A stretch of DNA of 64,000 nt, from NCBI GenBank assembly GCA_017554745.1, contig JAFZHS010000019.1:159760-223759 (forward strand), written 5' to 3'. Shown here one piece after another: positions 32,457 through 42,449 of this stretch; the stretch's first letter is position 1; every line of letters starts with the position of its first letter. Under the pieces are notes generated by a model. That model ran no database searches, was not told the DNA's origin, and saw only the letters and a program-made list of their open reading frames with translations. The translations under genes were made by a program, and so were the position numbers. This DNA comes from Clostridiales bacterium (lineage in GTDB: Bacteria; Bacillota; Clostridia; Saccharofermentanales; Saccharofermentanaceae).

Positions 32457-32780
32457 TTACTCTATATTTATCCCCATGTCGTTCTCGATGAAGTCCATCA
32501 GGTTTTTGATGATGAGCCTGATGTCGGGCTCCTGGGCATTCATCCAATCCAGCTCTCTAACGTCAGGATTGATCGAAACGGCCTCCTCGATGCACTTGTC
32601 TGCATCTTCCTCGTCCATGCCTTCCGTTAAGGCTTTCTCCAAAGAAGATGTGGTGATCATCTCGATAAGGTATCTTTCTGTCATCTCCAGGAAAGCGATA
32701 TAGATATCGTCCTTGGAATAATCATCCGGATTATCGATGATCTTCTCAACTAAAATCCTAAACATGCCGTCGTTAATCAT
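32457..32780 (-). CDS. Small acidic hypothetical protein
   Basis: A 107-residue acidic, helical, soluble protein of no family I recognise (GMFRILVEKIIDNPDDYSKDDIYIAFLEMTER). ATG at 32780 is chosen because AAGGAGG lies 8 nt upstream; the open frame extends further 5' without a start site. Stands alone between the XRE gene and the insertion sequence. Confidence 0.7.
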   Translation of the reverse strand: MINDGMFRILVEKIIDNPDDYSKDDIYIAFLEMTERYLIEMITTSSLEKALTEGMDEEDADKCIEEAVSINPDVRELDWMNAQEPDIRLIIKNLMDFIENDMGINIE

Positions 32781-33094
32781 AAGTGAATACCTCCTTGGAC
32801 TCTTTGGTAATACTATGACAGGTGTGAGCGCGAAATTCAATGCCAATAATAGGACATTAAGACTACTCTCACTTTTTCAGGAAAACGGGTGTATAAAACA
32901 TACATTCATTGCGATCATGACTGTGGAGGGACAATTTGCAAACTGTTTATAAAGATTTCATAGCATAGTCCAACAATGTTTATATTGAGGGCGTACAATG
33001 AATTCATACAGAGGAAACGGCAATACAATATATAAAAATTACTGTCATGAAGTCTCCTTTCGTGACTGAGGCAAAAAGGCAATAGTTTGAAAAG

Positions 33095-33136
33095 CAATTG
33101 AGGGATCCAGGCACAGATGGGTCCCTTAATTGTTTT
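33095..33136 (+). terminator. Terminator-like hairpin in a gene-poor stretch
   Basis: CAATTGAGGGATCC (33095-33108) pairs with GGGTCCCTTAATTG (33119-33132), followed by TTTT. No plus-strand gene of note precedes it in 32781-33363; a 23-codon ORF at 32998 lacks a ribosome site and is not called. It may end a small RNA. Confidence 0.55.
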
Positions 33137-33363
33137 AAAACCTTGAATGCAAAACTAAATTCTGACTTCTGATACGCATATCAGCGCAAACGCAAATTAG
33201 AGGTATTTCTGAGCCGATTTTTAAAGCATTTCATGCTTGTATCGTGCTATAATCCACTTAATTCTATTGACTTTTGAAAAAATTGCGCACGACAAACAGG
33301 CGAATCGCAAAACGCTATGCAAAAGTAAACGCGACCCGCTTATATTGAATTTCTGTTGTGTCT

Positions 33364-34735
33364 GTTACCATCTGCAATAGAATTGTGTTTGCTTATTTGG
33401 ACTTAAATAAGCTTGGATCTAAGTGGACTTCATCGGCTGGGATGAGGTCCATTTCTAATAGATACATCAGTTCGTGCATATCCTCATCGTCATCAGCAAT
33501 CAGCTCATACGGAGCTTTGTTACCTAAGCTTGGCCGTTTTACGCTGTTTATGTGATTCATAAGAAGCGTTATATCTTCGTCTGTAAACCCGTTCATGCTT
33601 ACCCCTTTAGGAATAACATATCTGATGAACTCATGGTTTTTCTCGATGCGGGATTTTTGCCACGATGCCATTGGATCACAATAGTAAATGCTGGTCCTCG
33701 GCATAAGATCGTCGTTGTATTCCAGCTCGATAGGTCTTTTGAATTCACTGCCGTTATCTGTGAGAATAACAGGAAACAATCTGCGGAACGTTTCTATTCC
33801 AAGACCAAATTCCAAATAGTTAAAGACACTCTTTACTGAATCAGCGGTACCGTCTGGCAACAAGAATAAGAGCATTACGGAATTCTTTCTAAAGATCATT
33901 GTAAGAAGTCTTTTCCCGCTGCCTTTTCTTCCTAACACAGTATCCATTTCGACAGATTCATATTCATATATGAGACTGTGTTTGGCATTTTTCTGAAACT
34001 CTTCGTACGTCCTTCCTTCGCGATATGCCTGAAGCGAACCCGTTTGACTCTTTTTGCCTTTGCGTTTCCGATATCCGGTTTTCCTGCGAAGATCAATGTT
34101 TTTAATTGTCATGTCACCGGCATCGATGTAATTGTAGATGCTTCGAAGACAAACCGGCAATTCTTTCTCATGCTCAGCATATATGTGAGTTAACGGTTGT
34201 CCCTTCTTGACGTACTTGGTAATCAGTTCATCCATTTCTCTGAACTGTTCATCGGTTATACGGATTCCAATCCTGCTTTCAGATCTTCTTCTGGTAACGG
34301 CTGCATCAGCATACTTTGCACTATAGATATACTTTGTTTTGCAGCACAGTTTCTTGTCAGGACAATTGTTGCATACATAGGGCGGCTTTAAATATCTGGT
34401 GCATTCACTGGAAACATAGTGATCACATATCTCATTGCAGTTATGTCCCTTGCAGGAACGGCAGCTGTACGGACATGCACTGTTGCATAAGCCTGTTCTA
34501 CTGCATCTTTTAACGAATTTACAGTTGTTTCCGAGATAGAAATGCCCCTTTATACAAGTTCTGTTAGCCTTTACCTCATGTGATACTGTGGTCGGATGCC
34601 TGCTAATTCTTTTTGCAATCTTTTTGAATGACTCACCTCTGCAGATTCCGGTCTCAATGGCAATCCTTTCAGACATATTCAATTGAGCCGATTCATTATT
34701 AATAATCATATCTGCTCCTTTCAGCAGATGGTAAC
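33364..34735. mobile_element. IS30-family insertion sequence
   Basis: GTTACCATCTGC (33364-33375) and its inverted copy GCAGATGGTAAC (34724-34735) flank a complete IS30-type transposase gene. Similarity may extend a little outwards, since IS30 inverted repeats are usually 20-30 bp, so the true ends are uncertain by about 15 bp. No target duplication could be made out. The element marks the left side of the AT-rich accessory region. Confidence 0.85.
33393..34709 (-). CDS. IS30 family transposase
   Basis: A 438-residue DDE transposase, full length and without frameshift. The N-terminal HTH_38 (LNMSERIAIETGICRGESFK, RHPTTVSHEV) is followed by a Cys-rich zinc-binding region (about residues 58-125). 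The catalytic core has VEMDTVLG (first Asp), ILTDNGSEF (second Asp) and SRIEKNHEFIR (Glu). AAAGGAG precedes the ATG. The element looks intact and potentially active. Confidence 0.95.
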   Translation of the reverse strand: MIINNESAQLNMSERIAIETGICRGESFKKIAKRISRHPTTVSHEVKANRTCIKGHFYLGNNCKFVKRCSRTGLCNSACPYSCRSCKGHNCNEICDHYVSSECTRYLKPPYVCNNCPDKKLCCKTKYIYSAKYADAAVTRRRSESRIGIRITDEQFREMDELITKYVKKGQPLTHIYAEHEKELPVCLRSIYNYIDAGDMTIKNIDLRRKTGYRKRKGKKSQTGSLQAYREGRTYEEFQKNAKHSLIYEYESVEMDTVLGRKGSGKRLLTMIFRKNSVMLLFLLPDGTADSVKSVFNYLEFGLGIETFRRLFPVILTDNGSEFKRPIELEYNDDLMPRTSIYYCDPMASWQKSRIEKNHEFIRYVIPKGVSMNGFTDEDITLLMNHINSVKRPSLGNKAPYELIADDDEDMHELMYLLEMDLIPADEVHLDPSLFKSK

Positions 34736-34764
34736 GTCGATAAAACTATATCTTGCGTCGGCGC

Positions 34765-34800
34765 GATGTTCCAGCCCACACGCGTTTGGGCTGGAACATC
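34765..34800. repeat. Perfect 36-nt hairpin palindrome
   Basis: GATGTTCCAGCCCA (34765-34778) and TGGGCTGGAACATC (34787-34800) are exact complements around an 8-nt loop CACGCGTT. It has the same 36-nt length as the phased palindromes elsewhere, with a longer perfect stem. It sits just outside the IS30 inverted repeat and upstream of the Sel1-type gene. Confidence 0.85.
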
Positions 34801-34918
34801 AGTCTTGTTGCAAAAGTAAAATCAACACTTTTAGCTTTATTCTGATGTCAAAGTTCAGTGTTAGTTTTTCAATCAAAGAATTGTTTTAAAAATATAGACA
34901 CACAGTTTAGTCCCAATA

Positions 34919-34947
34919 TTGTCACTAATTACGGAGTAAAATATAGA
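34919..34947 (+). promoter_or_regulatory. Promoter of the Sel1-repeat gene
   Basis: TTGTCA (34919-34924), 17-nt spacer, TATAGA (34942-34947). Confidence 0.65.
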
Positions 34948-34990
34948 AGTAGTAGTTCATCGGTTCTTTTGACTCTTTTAGGAGGCGCAT

Positions 34991-36874
34991 ATGGCTGACT
35001 TCGCTATCGGAACACAGTGCATGGTAATCTCATCCGGAAGGATCGGAATGGTTACAGATTCTACCCGTACAAAAGTAACGCTCAATTTCTACGATGAAGA
35101 CTCAATCTTTGGCCAAGCGGAGACCTTCAAGAAGGACGAACTTTATATCCTTTATGACCGTTCTGTAAAAGCCAATAAGCTGGGCAAATTCATTAAGGGC
35201 TACATCTCTTTCAAGGAGCTCACTGACGGCAGCAACCTGCTTCCTGATCGGGTTGATAACGAACCCGCTGCTTATAAGGTCAAGGTCAGGGACATTCTGT
35301 CCGGCATTACCGCATATGAAGACAGACCTAATGAGGAAAAGACCAATTGGGTACAGACTATATTGAATTACGATTATCAGATCGGCTTCCCCGAAGACCC
35401 AAAAGCTATGATCAGGGATAAAGTCACAGAAGCAGACATGTTGAATCATGTTTGGCAGCGACTGGATGATATCAGCTGGGAATACGATTACGACGATAAA
35501 ATGATGCCGGCCGTTCTAAAAGATCTGAAAGCCGACCTCACATTATGGATCGAATCTAAAGGCAAAGAGCTTCCTGAGAGTATACAGCGGAAAGTCGCAG
35601 AGCAGTTTGACGACGATAACATTGACAAGGAGTCTCCTGCCACGCAGAAGCTCTTCAAGAGATGCCTTGATGCCTTGTGTGACAAGAAGGATCCCAAGTC
35701 TATCCAGCGCAGAGGCTATTGTTACTACTGCGGCACAAAGATATATCCCAACGACTGGGTAAAGGCCAGGGATGCTTTCATCGAATACTATCAGTTGACA
35801 GGTGACGCGTCAGCCGCCAATACGCTCGGATACATCTTCTATTATGGCCGCTGCAATAACGGTGTCCCTGAATACGAAGAGGCTTTCAAGTACTTCAGCA
35901 TCGGTCATGCATTCACATATTTCGAGAGCACATACAAGCTTGCGGACATGTTCGCGCACGGATATGGTGTGGTCAAGGACGGCAAAACAGCAAACCATCT
36001 GTATTGGAGCGTTTACGAACAAAACCTCAAGCGCTTCATCAAAGGGGATTATGAGTGCAAGTTCGCAGATGCGGCGCTTCGTATGGGCAATTGCTTCAGA
36101 TACGGCTATGGCGCCGAAATAGATCTGACAACAGCATATTACTACTATCTTCAGGCTGACCTTGCCATTAGAAAGAGGACGGAAGTTGCCAACCACTATG
36201 GTGATACGGTCGTATTTAACGGCGTTCAGCGTGCTCTTGAGGAGACCAGACAGGAATATACCGAGAAGGGCCGCACGTCACACTTCAGATATCCCGGATG
36301 GATAGACTGGACTTTGATCGACCACAGAAGATGCAGGCTGCAGATCCGCGAACTGAAGGGCGGAGCACTGCAGCTTACGGCTTCACCCATGAAGCGCCGT
36401 GGTGAGGGAAAAGCACCAATGATGCTGATAGCCGTCCCCAAGTCAGATTATTGCGAACTCAAGGATAAGATACTGATCAAAACGGCCGCGAACAGCACTT
36501 ACAGCATTCCCGGAGGCGGATCGGAGATCATATTTGACAGCTATCAGTACGATTGGAATGGCGGGACGAAGTTCTACTTTGGCGACGATCTTGTCGGTGA
36601 GATCATCACCGAGCGCTATGCGTTTACCGCGCCTGCCCGAAAAGATCTTGCCCCGGAAGGCAAGAAATATCACTTCGTCCGTGTAGTCTTTGACGGCAGC
36701 GGCAGATGCTACGACTACCTTTGCGATGACTCCTCCGTCAAAGAGGGCGACCGGGTAATCATCAATGGCTACGATGGCGAGACAGCAGTCAATGTAGTCT
36801 CTGTCTTTGACAAGTACGAGAACCAGCTGGGACTGCCGATAGAGAGGTATAAGAAGGTAGTGAGGAAAGTGTAA
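34991..36874 (+). CDS. Sel1-repeat protein with flanking beta domains
   Basis: A 627-residue soluble protein. Residues ~1-60 resemble a small SH3-like beta domain (CMVISSGRIGMVTDSTRTKVTLNFYD). The middle (about 255-400) holds Sel1/TPR-like repeats (AANTLGYIFYYGRCNNG, YKLADMFAHGYGVVKDG, ALRMGNCFRYGYGAEID), preceded by a CYYCG pair. The C-terminal 200 residues form an uncharacterised beta-rich part. Sel1 repeats mediate protein contacts. AGGAGG lies before the ATG. Not obviously part of the AT-rich gene run downstream. Confidence 0.8.
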   Translation: MADFAIGTQCMVISSGRIGMVTDSTRTKVTLNFYDEDSIFGQAETFKKDELYILYDRSVKANKLGKFIKGYISFKELTDGSNLLPDRVDNEPAAYKVKVRDILSGITAYEDRPNEEKTNWVQTILNYDYQIGFPEDPKAMIRDKVTEADMLNHVWQRLDDISWEYDYDDKMMPAVLKDLKADLTLWIESKGKELPESIQRKVAEQFDDDNIDKESPATQKLFKRCLDALCDKKDPKSIQRRGYCYYCGTKIYPNDWVKARDAFIEYYQLTGDASAANTLGYIFYYGRCNNGVPEYEEAFKYFSIGHAFTYFESTYKLADMFAHGYGVVKDGKTANHLYWSVYEQNLKRFIKGDYECKFADAALRMGNCFRYGYGAEIDLTTAYYYYLQADLAIRKRTEVANHYGDTVVFNGVQRALEETRQEYTEKGRTSHFRYPGWIDWTLIDHRRCRLQIRELKGGALQLTASPMKRRGEGKAPMMLIAVPKSDYCELKDKILIKTAANSTYSIPGGGSEIIFDSYQYDWNGGTKFYFGDDLVGEIITERYAFTAPARKDLAPEGKKYHFVRVVFDGSGRCYDYLCDDSSVKEGDRVIINGYDGETAVNVVSVFDKYENQLGLPIERYKKVVRKV

Positions 36875-37012
36875 AGAAAGCAATTTATTAACTGTTACTT
36901 TCATTGTGTTCGATATATCTTCTATTTTTGTTTACACCGAGAAAACGCATTCGACCTTGTAAACTCGAGGGCTACACTTATAAGTTAATAATCGTGAGGA
37001 AACTATTGATAT

Positions 37013-38260
37013 ATGGTTGAGAAAAGTAAAAAGTACGGCTGCTTAACCGTTCTAGATGATGGGGAAGAGTATAGAAGAACAGAACTTTATATTGAATGTT
37101 TAGAAAAGAGTGATGAACTTCGGAAGGTTCTGGAACCATACTTTGAAATGCAGAATGAAGTAAAAACTAATTATCCTGAAGTGTTTGATAAGGATAGAAA
37201 GATTAAACTCACTAATTCAGGAAGAGAAGCCTGTAACAAGTTACGGCGTTTGCAATGGGAGTATGGTTTTCAGTTAGATGAATTCAAGCAACTGCAAATC
37301 AAGTTGGCAAAGCATTACAAATGTGAGTGCAAGTGCGGAAAGACTCATTACTACAATTCTAAGACTCTTGAAAGCAACCCTCGTTTCTGTATTTATCCAA
37401 TCCCGATAGCTTCCCGGTTTACGTATAGCATAAAAGCGCAGAAAGCTACTGAACGCAAAAGAGAAAAATACAGTGGGATAGAATCAGTACTGCTAAGCGA
37501 TAAGGCGGATTGTGTTCCTTCTGAAGACTACTGTGCTTTATACAATAAACACAGAGAAAAGCAGTTAACCAAGAATGAAGAAAAGCTGAATTTGGAAATT
37601 GCCGCTCTTCCTAGGATAAAAGCCAAGAACTACGATGTTGATTATGAGGGAAAACAATATGAATCTCTGCTGATAGAAGAATGTATTAATGATCATTTGG
37701 AGAGCAAACCAACATTTTCATTTACTCAATTTCATCACAAACGTTGGCACACTATCACCGTGTATAAGCAGTACAGATGCAAGTGTTTATTATGTGGTAG
37801 GGAACAACTAATTACATGTGATAAGTTTGGTATATATCCGCCTACCGAATATGGTTATAGGGCCTATTATGGCTATTGGAGTGATGTTTCATGTGATTGT
37901 CATCCGATATCTTCATTCCAGTGGATCGTAACTAAGCTGCTTATGGAGAATGGTATACGATATCAGGTGGAATACTCATTCGATGATTTATATGGAATAG
38001 CAGGAAAGAACCAACTGCGTTTTGATTTTGCTGTGTTTAACGATGATGGAACTATTAAGGCCTTAATTGAATGCCAAGGAGAACAACATTACAAGCCTGT
38101 AGAGGAATTTGGCATCTACAAATTTCAACAGCAGATTAAAAATGATGGTTTAAAAAGACAATATACTGCGTCTCACAATATCCCTTTGATTGAGATTTCA
38201 TATAAACAAAAGCAAATTGGAATAGTAGAAGAGATATTAAAAAATAATGGCATTATTTGA
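37013..38260 (+). CDS. Zinc-finger protein with PD-(D/E)XK-type nuclease end
   Basis: A 415-residue protein. Two Cys clusters (CECKCGKTHYY near residue 105; CKCLLCGREQLITC near 255-270 with CDCHP near 300) suggest zinc-binding domains. The C-terminal 90 residues look like a PD-(D/E)XK endonuclease of the DUF2726/Vsr-like kind: LRFDFAVFND supplies the Asp and LIECQGEQHY (Glu353, Gln355) the second acid and third motif residue. Proteins of this form are found in phage-defence and homing contexts. First gene of an AT-rich, same-strand run reaching 45131. No strong ribosome site. Confidence 0.75.
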   Translation: MVEKSKKYGCLTVLDDGEEYRRTELYIECLEKSDELRKVLEPYFEMQNEVKTNYPEVFDKDRKIKLTNSGREACNKLRRLQWEYGFQLDEFKQLQIKLAKHYKCECKCGKTHYYNSKTLESNPRFCIYPIPIASRFTYSIKAQKATERKREKYSGIESVLLSDKADCVPSEDYCALYNKHREKQLTKNEEKLNLEIAALPRIKAKNYDVDYEGKQYESLLIEECINDHLESKPTFSFTQFHHKRWHTITVYKQYRCKCLLCGREQLITCDKFGIYPPTEYGYRAYYGYWSDVSCDCHPISSFQWIVTKLLMENGIRYQVEYSFDDLYGIAGKNQLRFDFAVFNDDGTIKALIECQGEQHYKPVEEFGIYKFQQQIKNDGLKRQYTASHNIPLIEISYKQKQIGIVEEILKNNGII

Positions 38261-38323
38261 ATGGCTAGACATAGTAAGTTAAAACCAATAAAGTGATATG
38301 CATATAAAAGGGGGAAGTGAATA

Positions 38324-39538
38324 GTGTTGATAAAGGTTAACGGGAAAGACATTATGACATGCTCTAAAGAAGACTTAGATGTTCTAATCAATAACTCTGA
38401 TTTCAGAGAGAATGAAAACATTGAGTACAAGATTTGTTTTTCACATTTAGGCAGCAATAGCAACCAAGATAAAGAAGAAAAACGCGCTGAATATAAGTGT
38501 GATGTTTGTTCATTTGCTAACGCAGATGGAGGATATTTGATTTATGGAATCGCTGAAGAAAATGGTATTGTGACTTCAATAACTGGAATAGAAATACCTG
38601 ATGATGATACAGATAGATTTGAATTGAACAGGAGAAATGAATTAAGCGGTATTCAGCCAAAAACACCTACTGTTAAGTTTAAGTTTATTAAACTTGAGAC
38701 AGGTAAATATGTTGTTGTGTTATATATTAAAACTGATAGTTTTGCCCCTTATGTCTTTTTAGAAAGGGAAAAATACTACAGAATATATAGAAGAAGTGGG
38801 AATAGGAAAAGCGTTATAGGTTATAGTGAACTGAAACGTTTGTATAATAATTCCTTATCTTTGGAACAATCAGTTCAAGATTATATATATGAAAGGGTAA
38901 ACTATTATCGCTATAAGAATGAAGTTTGTGGAGATAGATTTATATATTTATGTATTATTCCAGAAACTTTCAAAGATTCATATTACAACCATAATATGTT
39001 TTTGTTGGAGAAAGAACAAAATATAAAATGTGCCAGTGTTTTCAATATGATTTGCTGTAATACTCCTTCTATTCCATGTGTAGATGGCATTCATTTTGTT
39101 CCATGGTCGAATGATGTTGAATATGCTGATTGCTATGTTAAGAATACAGGAGTTATTGAGGCTTGTTTATCTTTAAATAAATGTGTTCATGATAATCATA
39201 TGCCATGGGGGTATTTGTGGGATAAACTTAATGATGTTTATTCTAAAGGCTTACAATTATGTAAAAGTATTGGTGTAGAAGGCAAGGCTTTTATATGCTT
39301 ATCAATTATCGGTTGTAAAGGCTTGATTTCTGACAGTAACGAATCATCATACAGTTATATTGGAATGGTTGATCGAGATGAAATATATTGTGATCCAATT
39401 GCCGTTGAGATAAGTGATGACATTGTGATTGCAGACAAGGCTCTAAATCAACTGAAACTTATGTTTTTGCTTTCTATCGGTGTAAAACGGAAGAAAGAGC
39501 TAACAGATTTAATCAGAGAATTACAAAGTGAGAGCTAA
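38324..39538 (+). CDS. AlbA_2 / Schlafen-type domain protein
   Basis: A 404-residue protein whose N-terminal ~150 residues match the AlbA_2 (Schlafen-like) domain: ENIEYKI, the segment DVCSFANADGGYLIYGIAEENG, and the end EKYYRIYRRSGNRKSV. The remaining 250 residues are unassigned. AlbA_2 proteins act in nucleic-acid binding or cleavage, and several belong to defence systems. It starts with GTG at 38324 behind AGGGGGAAGTG. Confidence 0.82.
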   Translation: MLIKVNGKDIMTCSKEDLDVLINNSDFRENENIEYKICFSHLGSNSNQDKEEKRAEYKCDVCSFANADGGYLIYGIAEENGIVTSITGIEIPDDDTDRFELNRRNELSGIQPKTPTVKFKFIKLETGKYVVVLYIKTDSFAPYVFLEREKYYRIYRRSGNRKSVIGYSELKRLYNNSLSLEQSVQDYIYERVNYYRYKNEVCGDRFIYLCIIPETFKDSYYNHNMFLLEKEQNIKCASVFNMICCNTPSIPCVDGIHFVPWSNDVEYADCYVKNTGVIEACLSLNKCVHDNHMPWGYLWDKLNDVYSKGLQLCKSIGVEGKAFICLSIIGCKGLISDSNESSYSYIGMVDRDEIYCDPIAVEISDDIVIADKALNQLKLMFLLSIGVKRKKELTDLIRELQSES

Positions 39539-39651
39539 AAGACACAACCACTGCGTTTGTCTCGAATGCTGCAATAGCTTAATGTTTAACGAAACTTTAT
39601 ACTCTTTATGGTACAGTTAAAATAACAATCGAACTTTTTGGAGGCCCGTGC

Positions 39652-41520
39652 ATGCTAGTTTATTCAGGAATCAAAACAGATTTTCTTCACAGCGTTGAAG
39701 AAGATACTATTGCTGAAGAAATCAAGCAGACGATTCTTGAGAAGATGGGCCGCAAGACTCCTCATAACGAGTTCGTTTCTTGGGAGAATTCTCTCAAGAA
39801 TATGTATATTGTAATGAATGATCCGCAGATTCCAGATGATTCAGGCGTGGCCATTGAATACAACATACCGCAAACATCCAAGCGAGTAGATTTTATTGTA
39901 ACCGGATACAATGGAACAGGTGTTCCTTCTGCAGTAATAATTGAACTTAAGCAATGGGAAAAGCTGAAAGCAATTTCGGGCGTAGATGCGTTGGTGGAGA
40001 CTTATACCGGCAATGCAATGCGTCAAGTCGTTCATCCTTCATATCAGGCATGGTCATACGCTCAGCTAATCAAGGATTACAATTCCACGGTTCAGGATAT
40101 GAGCGTAAAGATAGATCCATGCGCTTATCTCCATAACTACCTGAGAGTGGATAACGATCCAATCGATAGTGAGTGGTATGACGATTACCTAAAAGATGCT
40201 CCTGCATTTACCAAAGGTCAGAACAAGCAGTTGCGAGAATACATTAAGAAGCACATCGTAAAAGGCGATAACAAGAAAGTCCTTTATTATGTTGATCAGG
40301 GCAAGATCCGACCGTCAAAGAGCCTGCAGAACTCTATAGCAAAAATGCTCCAAGGCAATACTGAGTTCATCATGATCGACGAACAGAAGGTTGTTTATGA
40401 AGAAATTATCAGACTGTCTGAGTTATGTCAGAAGGATGGACTTAAGCGCACAGTAATCTGCAAGGGCGGTCCCGGTACAGGAAAGACTGTAATTGCGGTT
40501 AATCTGCTTGCTGAACTTACCCAGCGCAATCAGCTTGTTCAGTATGTTTCCAAGAACAGTGCTCCAAGACAGGTCTATCTGAGAAAACTCAAGGGCATAA
40601 TGAAAAAGAGCAGTATCGATAACATGTTCAAAGGTTCAGGAAACTATACTGAGGCTCCCAATAACATGGCAGGAACACTTATCGTTGATGAGGCACACAG
40701 ACTTAATGCCAAATCAGGTATGTTCCATAATTTGGGTGAGAATCAGATAAAGGAAATAATCCATGCGTCACTGTGCAGCGTGTTCTTTATCGATGAAGAA
40801 CAGCGCGTAACTATGGATGACATAGGTAGCGTTGATCAGATCAAACGATGGGCAAGGGAAGAAGACTCTGAAGTGTACGAAATGGAGCTTGTATCTCAGT
40901 TCAGATGCAATGGTTCTAACGGTTATCTTGCTTGGTTAGATGATGTTCTCCAGATTCGCGAAACAGCTAATACAGATTTAGATGATATCGATTTTGATAT
41001 CAGGATCTGTGACACACCGAGTGAAGTTCGGAATCTGATAGTTGAAAGGAACAGGACTACTAACAGAGCCAGGATGCTTGCCGGTTATTGTTGGAACTGG
41101 GATAAGAGTCAGGCAAATAACACAAATCATCACGATATTAAGATTGGTGATTTTGAGATGAGTTGGAACCTTAATAACGGTGAACCTTTTGCTGTTGCAG
41201 AAACATCAGTTAATGAGATCGGTTGCATACACACTTCGCAAGGCCTTGAGTTTGATTATGTAGGTGTAATCATCGGTGAAGACATTAGATATGAGGACGG
41301 AGAAGTTATAACAGACTTTACCAAGAGAGCCAAAACAGACAACTCATTAAAGGGAATAAAGTCAATGTATAAAATGAATCCCGAAGAAGCTCAGAAACGG
41401 GCTGACGAGATTATCCGAAACACATACCGCACGTTACTTACTAGAGGTATGAAGGGATGCTATATATATTGCGTTGATCCTGAACTGGAGAAGTATTTTA
41501 AGGATAGGATAAAAAAGTAA
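39652..41520 (+). CDS. DUF2075-type helicase/ATPase with N-terminal nuclease motif
   Basis: A 622-residue protein. Residues 78-101 read KRVDFIVTGYN then VIIELKQW (Asp80, Glu98, Lys100), a PD-(D/E)XK nuclease signature. The P-loop GGPGTGKT is at residues 272-279, Walker B LIVDEAHR near 345, and later SF1-like motifs include SQFRCNGSNGYLAW, IHTSQGLEFDYVGVI and TRGMKGCYIYC. The set is that of the DUF2075 (UvrD-like) family, so a DNA or RNA translocase fused to a nuclease. GGAGG lies before the ATG. A core member of the proposed defence island. Confidence 0.88.
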   Translation: MLVYSGIKTDFLHSVEEDTIAEEIKQTILEKMGRKTPHNEFVSWENSLKNMYIVMNDPQIPDDSGVAIEYNIPQTSKRVDFIVTGYNGTGVPSAVIIELKQWEKLKAISGVDALVETYTGNAMRQVVHPSYQAWSYAQLIKDYNSTVQDMSVKIDPCAYLHNYLRVDNDPIDSEWYDDYLKDAPAFTKGQNKQLREYIKKHIVKGDNKKVLYYVDQGKIRPSKSLQNSIAKMLQGNTEFIMIDEQKVVYEEIIRLSELCQKDGLKRTVICKGGPGTGKTVIAVNLLAELTQRNQLVQYVSKNSAPRQVYLRKLKGIMKKSSIDNMFKGSGNYTEAPNNMAGTLIVDEAHRLNAKSGMFHNLGENQIKEIIHASLCSVFFIDEEQRVTMDDIGSVDQIKRWAREEDSEVYEMELVSQFRCNGSNGYLAWLDDVLQIRETANTDLDDIDFDIRICDTPSEVRNLIVERNRTTNRARMLAGYCWNWDKSQANNTNHHDIKIGDFEMSWNLNNGEPFAVAETSVNEIGCIHTSQGLEFDYVGVIIGEDIRYEDGEVITDFTKRAKTDNSLKGIKSMYKMNPEEAQKRADEIIRNTYRTLLTRGMKGCYIYCVDPELEKYFKDRIKK

Positions 41521-41588
41521 AGCATGATCAAGATGATTGAGACGTACTATAAATCTCTTTAAGGATGTTTTAACGCGGAGAAGATACC

Positions 41589-42380
41589 ATGTTGCTAAAG
41601 ACTCTTATACCATTTCTGGAAGAAAGTAAGAAGGATACAAAGATTCATTTTGCCCGTGGAGGAACTAGAACGGAAGAAGCCTTGAATGAATTTCTGATGG
41701 GCAATTTCAAATTGTGGCAAGAGCGTCAGAACAATAAGAACTTTGGTCGCAAGTACATAGTCGCGCTTATATACCTTGGAAACATGGAATGGTTATATGG
41801 TGGTATCTATAAGGTTAATAGCGTCAAAACTACAACAAACGGAAAATTCGAATATGATACAACGCTGACAGATGTTGGTGAAGAATTTATAGGCAGAGCA
41901 ATAATCTATTACAAACGTCAGTTTAGGCAAAGTTACTGTTGTTTGGAAAGATACATAGATGCTCTTGAAGTCATCGAACTAAGACGCGACAGCTACGAAA
42001 TTCCTTTCCCCGGTTACGATAAAGTAAACCTGTCCTGGAATGAACTTAGTGCGGTTATTAATACTGCACCTTGGAAAACCGCGCTTTCAAATCAAAAAGG
42101 CATTTATCTCATTACAGACGCTTCTAACGGGAAGAAGTATGTCGGTTCAGCCACGGGCAACCAAATGATTTGGGGCAGATGGAAATCTTACATCGAGAAT
42201 GGTCATGGTGGTAACAAAGATCTAAAGAACCTCAGCTTAAATCACATTAAGCAGTATTTTAGTTACTCTATTCTTGAAATATACAAAGCAACAACCGATG
42301 ATGAAGTAATACTTGAGCGGGAACAGTGGTGGAAAGGAGTTCTGCTATCAAGAGGGAAGTTTGGGTATAACAAAAACTAA
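41589..42380 (+). CDS. GIY-YIG nuclease domain protein
   Basis: A 263-residue protein with a C-terminal GIY-YIG endonuclease domain: GIYLI (171-175), KYVGSATG (183-190), the conserved Arg in WGRWKSY (Arg197) and a late Glu (LEREQWW near 248). The N-terminal 165 residues are unassigned. It lies 68 nt after the helicase gene on the same strand. GGAGAAG precedes the ATG. Confidence 0.88.
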   Translation: MLLKTLIPFLEESKKDTKIHFARGGTRTEEALNEFLMGNFKLWQERQNNKNFGRKYIVALIYLGNMEWLYGGIYKVNSVKTTTNGKFEYDTTLTDVGEEFIGRAIIYYKRQFRQSYCCLERYIDALEVIELRRDSYEIPFPGYDKVNLSWNELSAVINTAPWKTALSNQKGIYLITDASNGKKYVGSATGNQMIWGRWKSYIENGHGGNKDLKNLSLNHIKQYFSYSILEIYKATTDDEVILEREQWWKGVLLSRGKFGYNKN

Positions 42381-42449
42381 TATGTTGTTTGGAAAATGCT
42401 AAGAAGTGTAATTGGCGGATAGTTTAATGCAATATTATAGAGGTGAAAT

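Noticed and set aside
32998..33069. 23-codon ORF between the acidic protein and IS30
   Set aside because: The start has no clear ribosome site and the sequence shows no recognisable feature.
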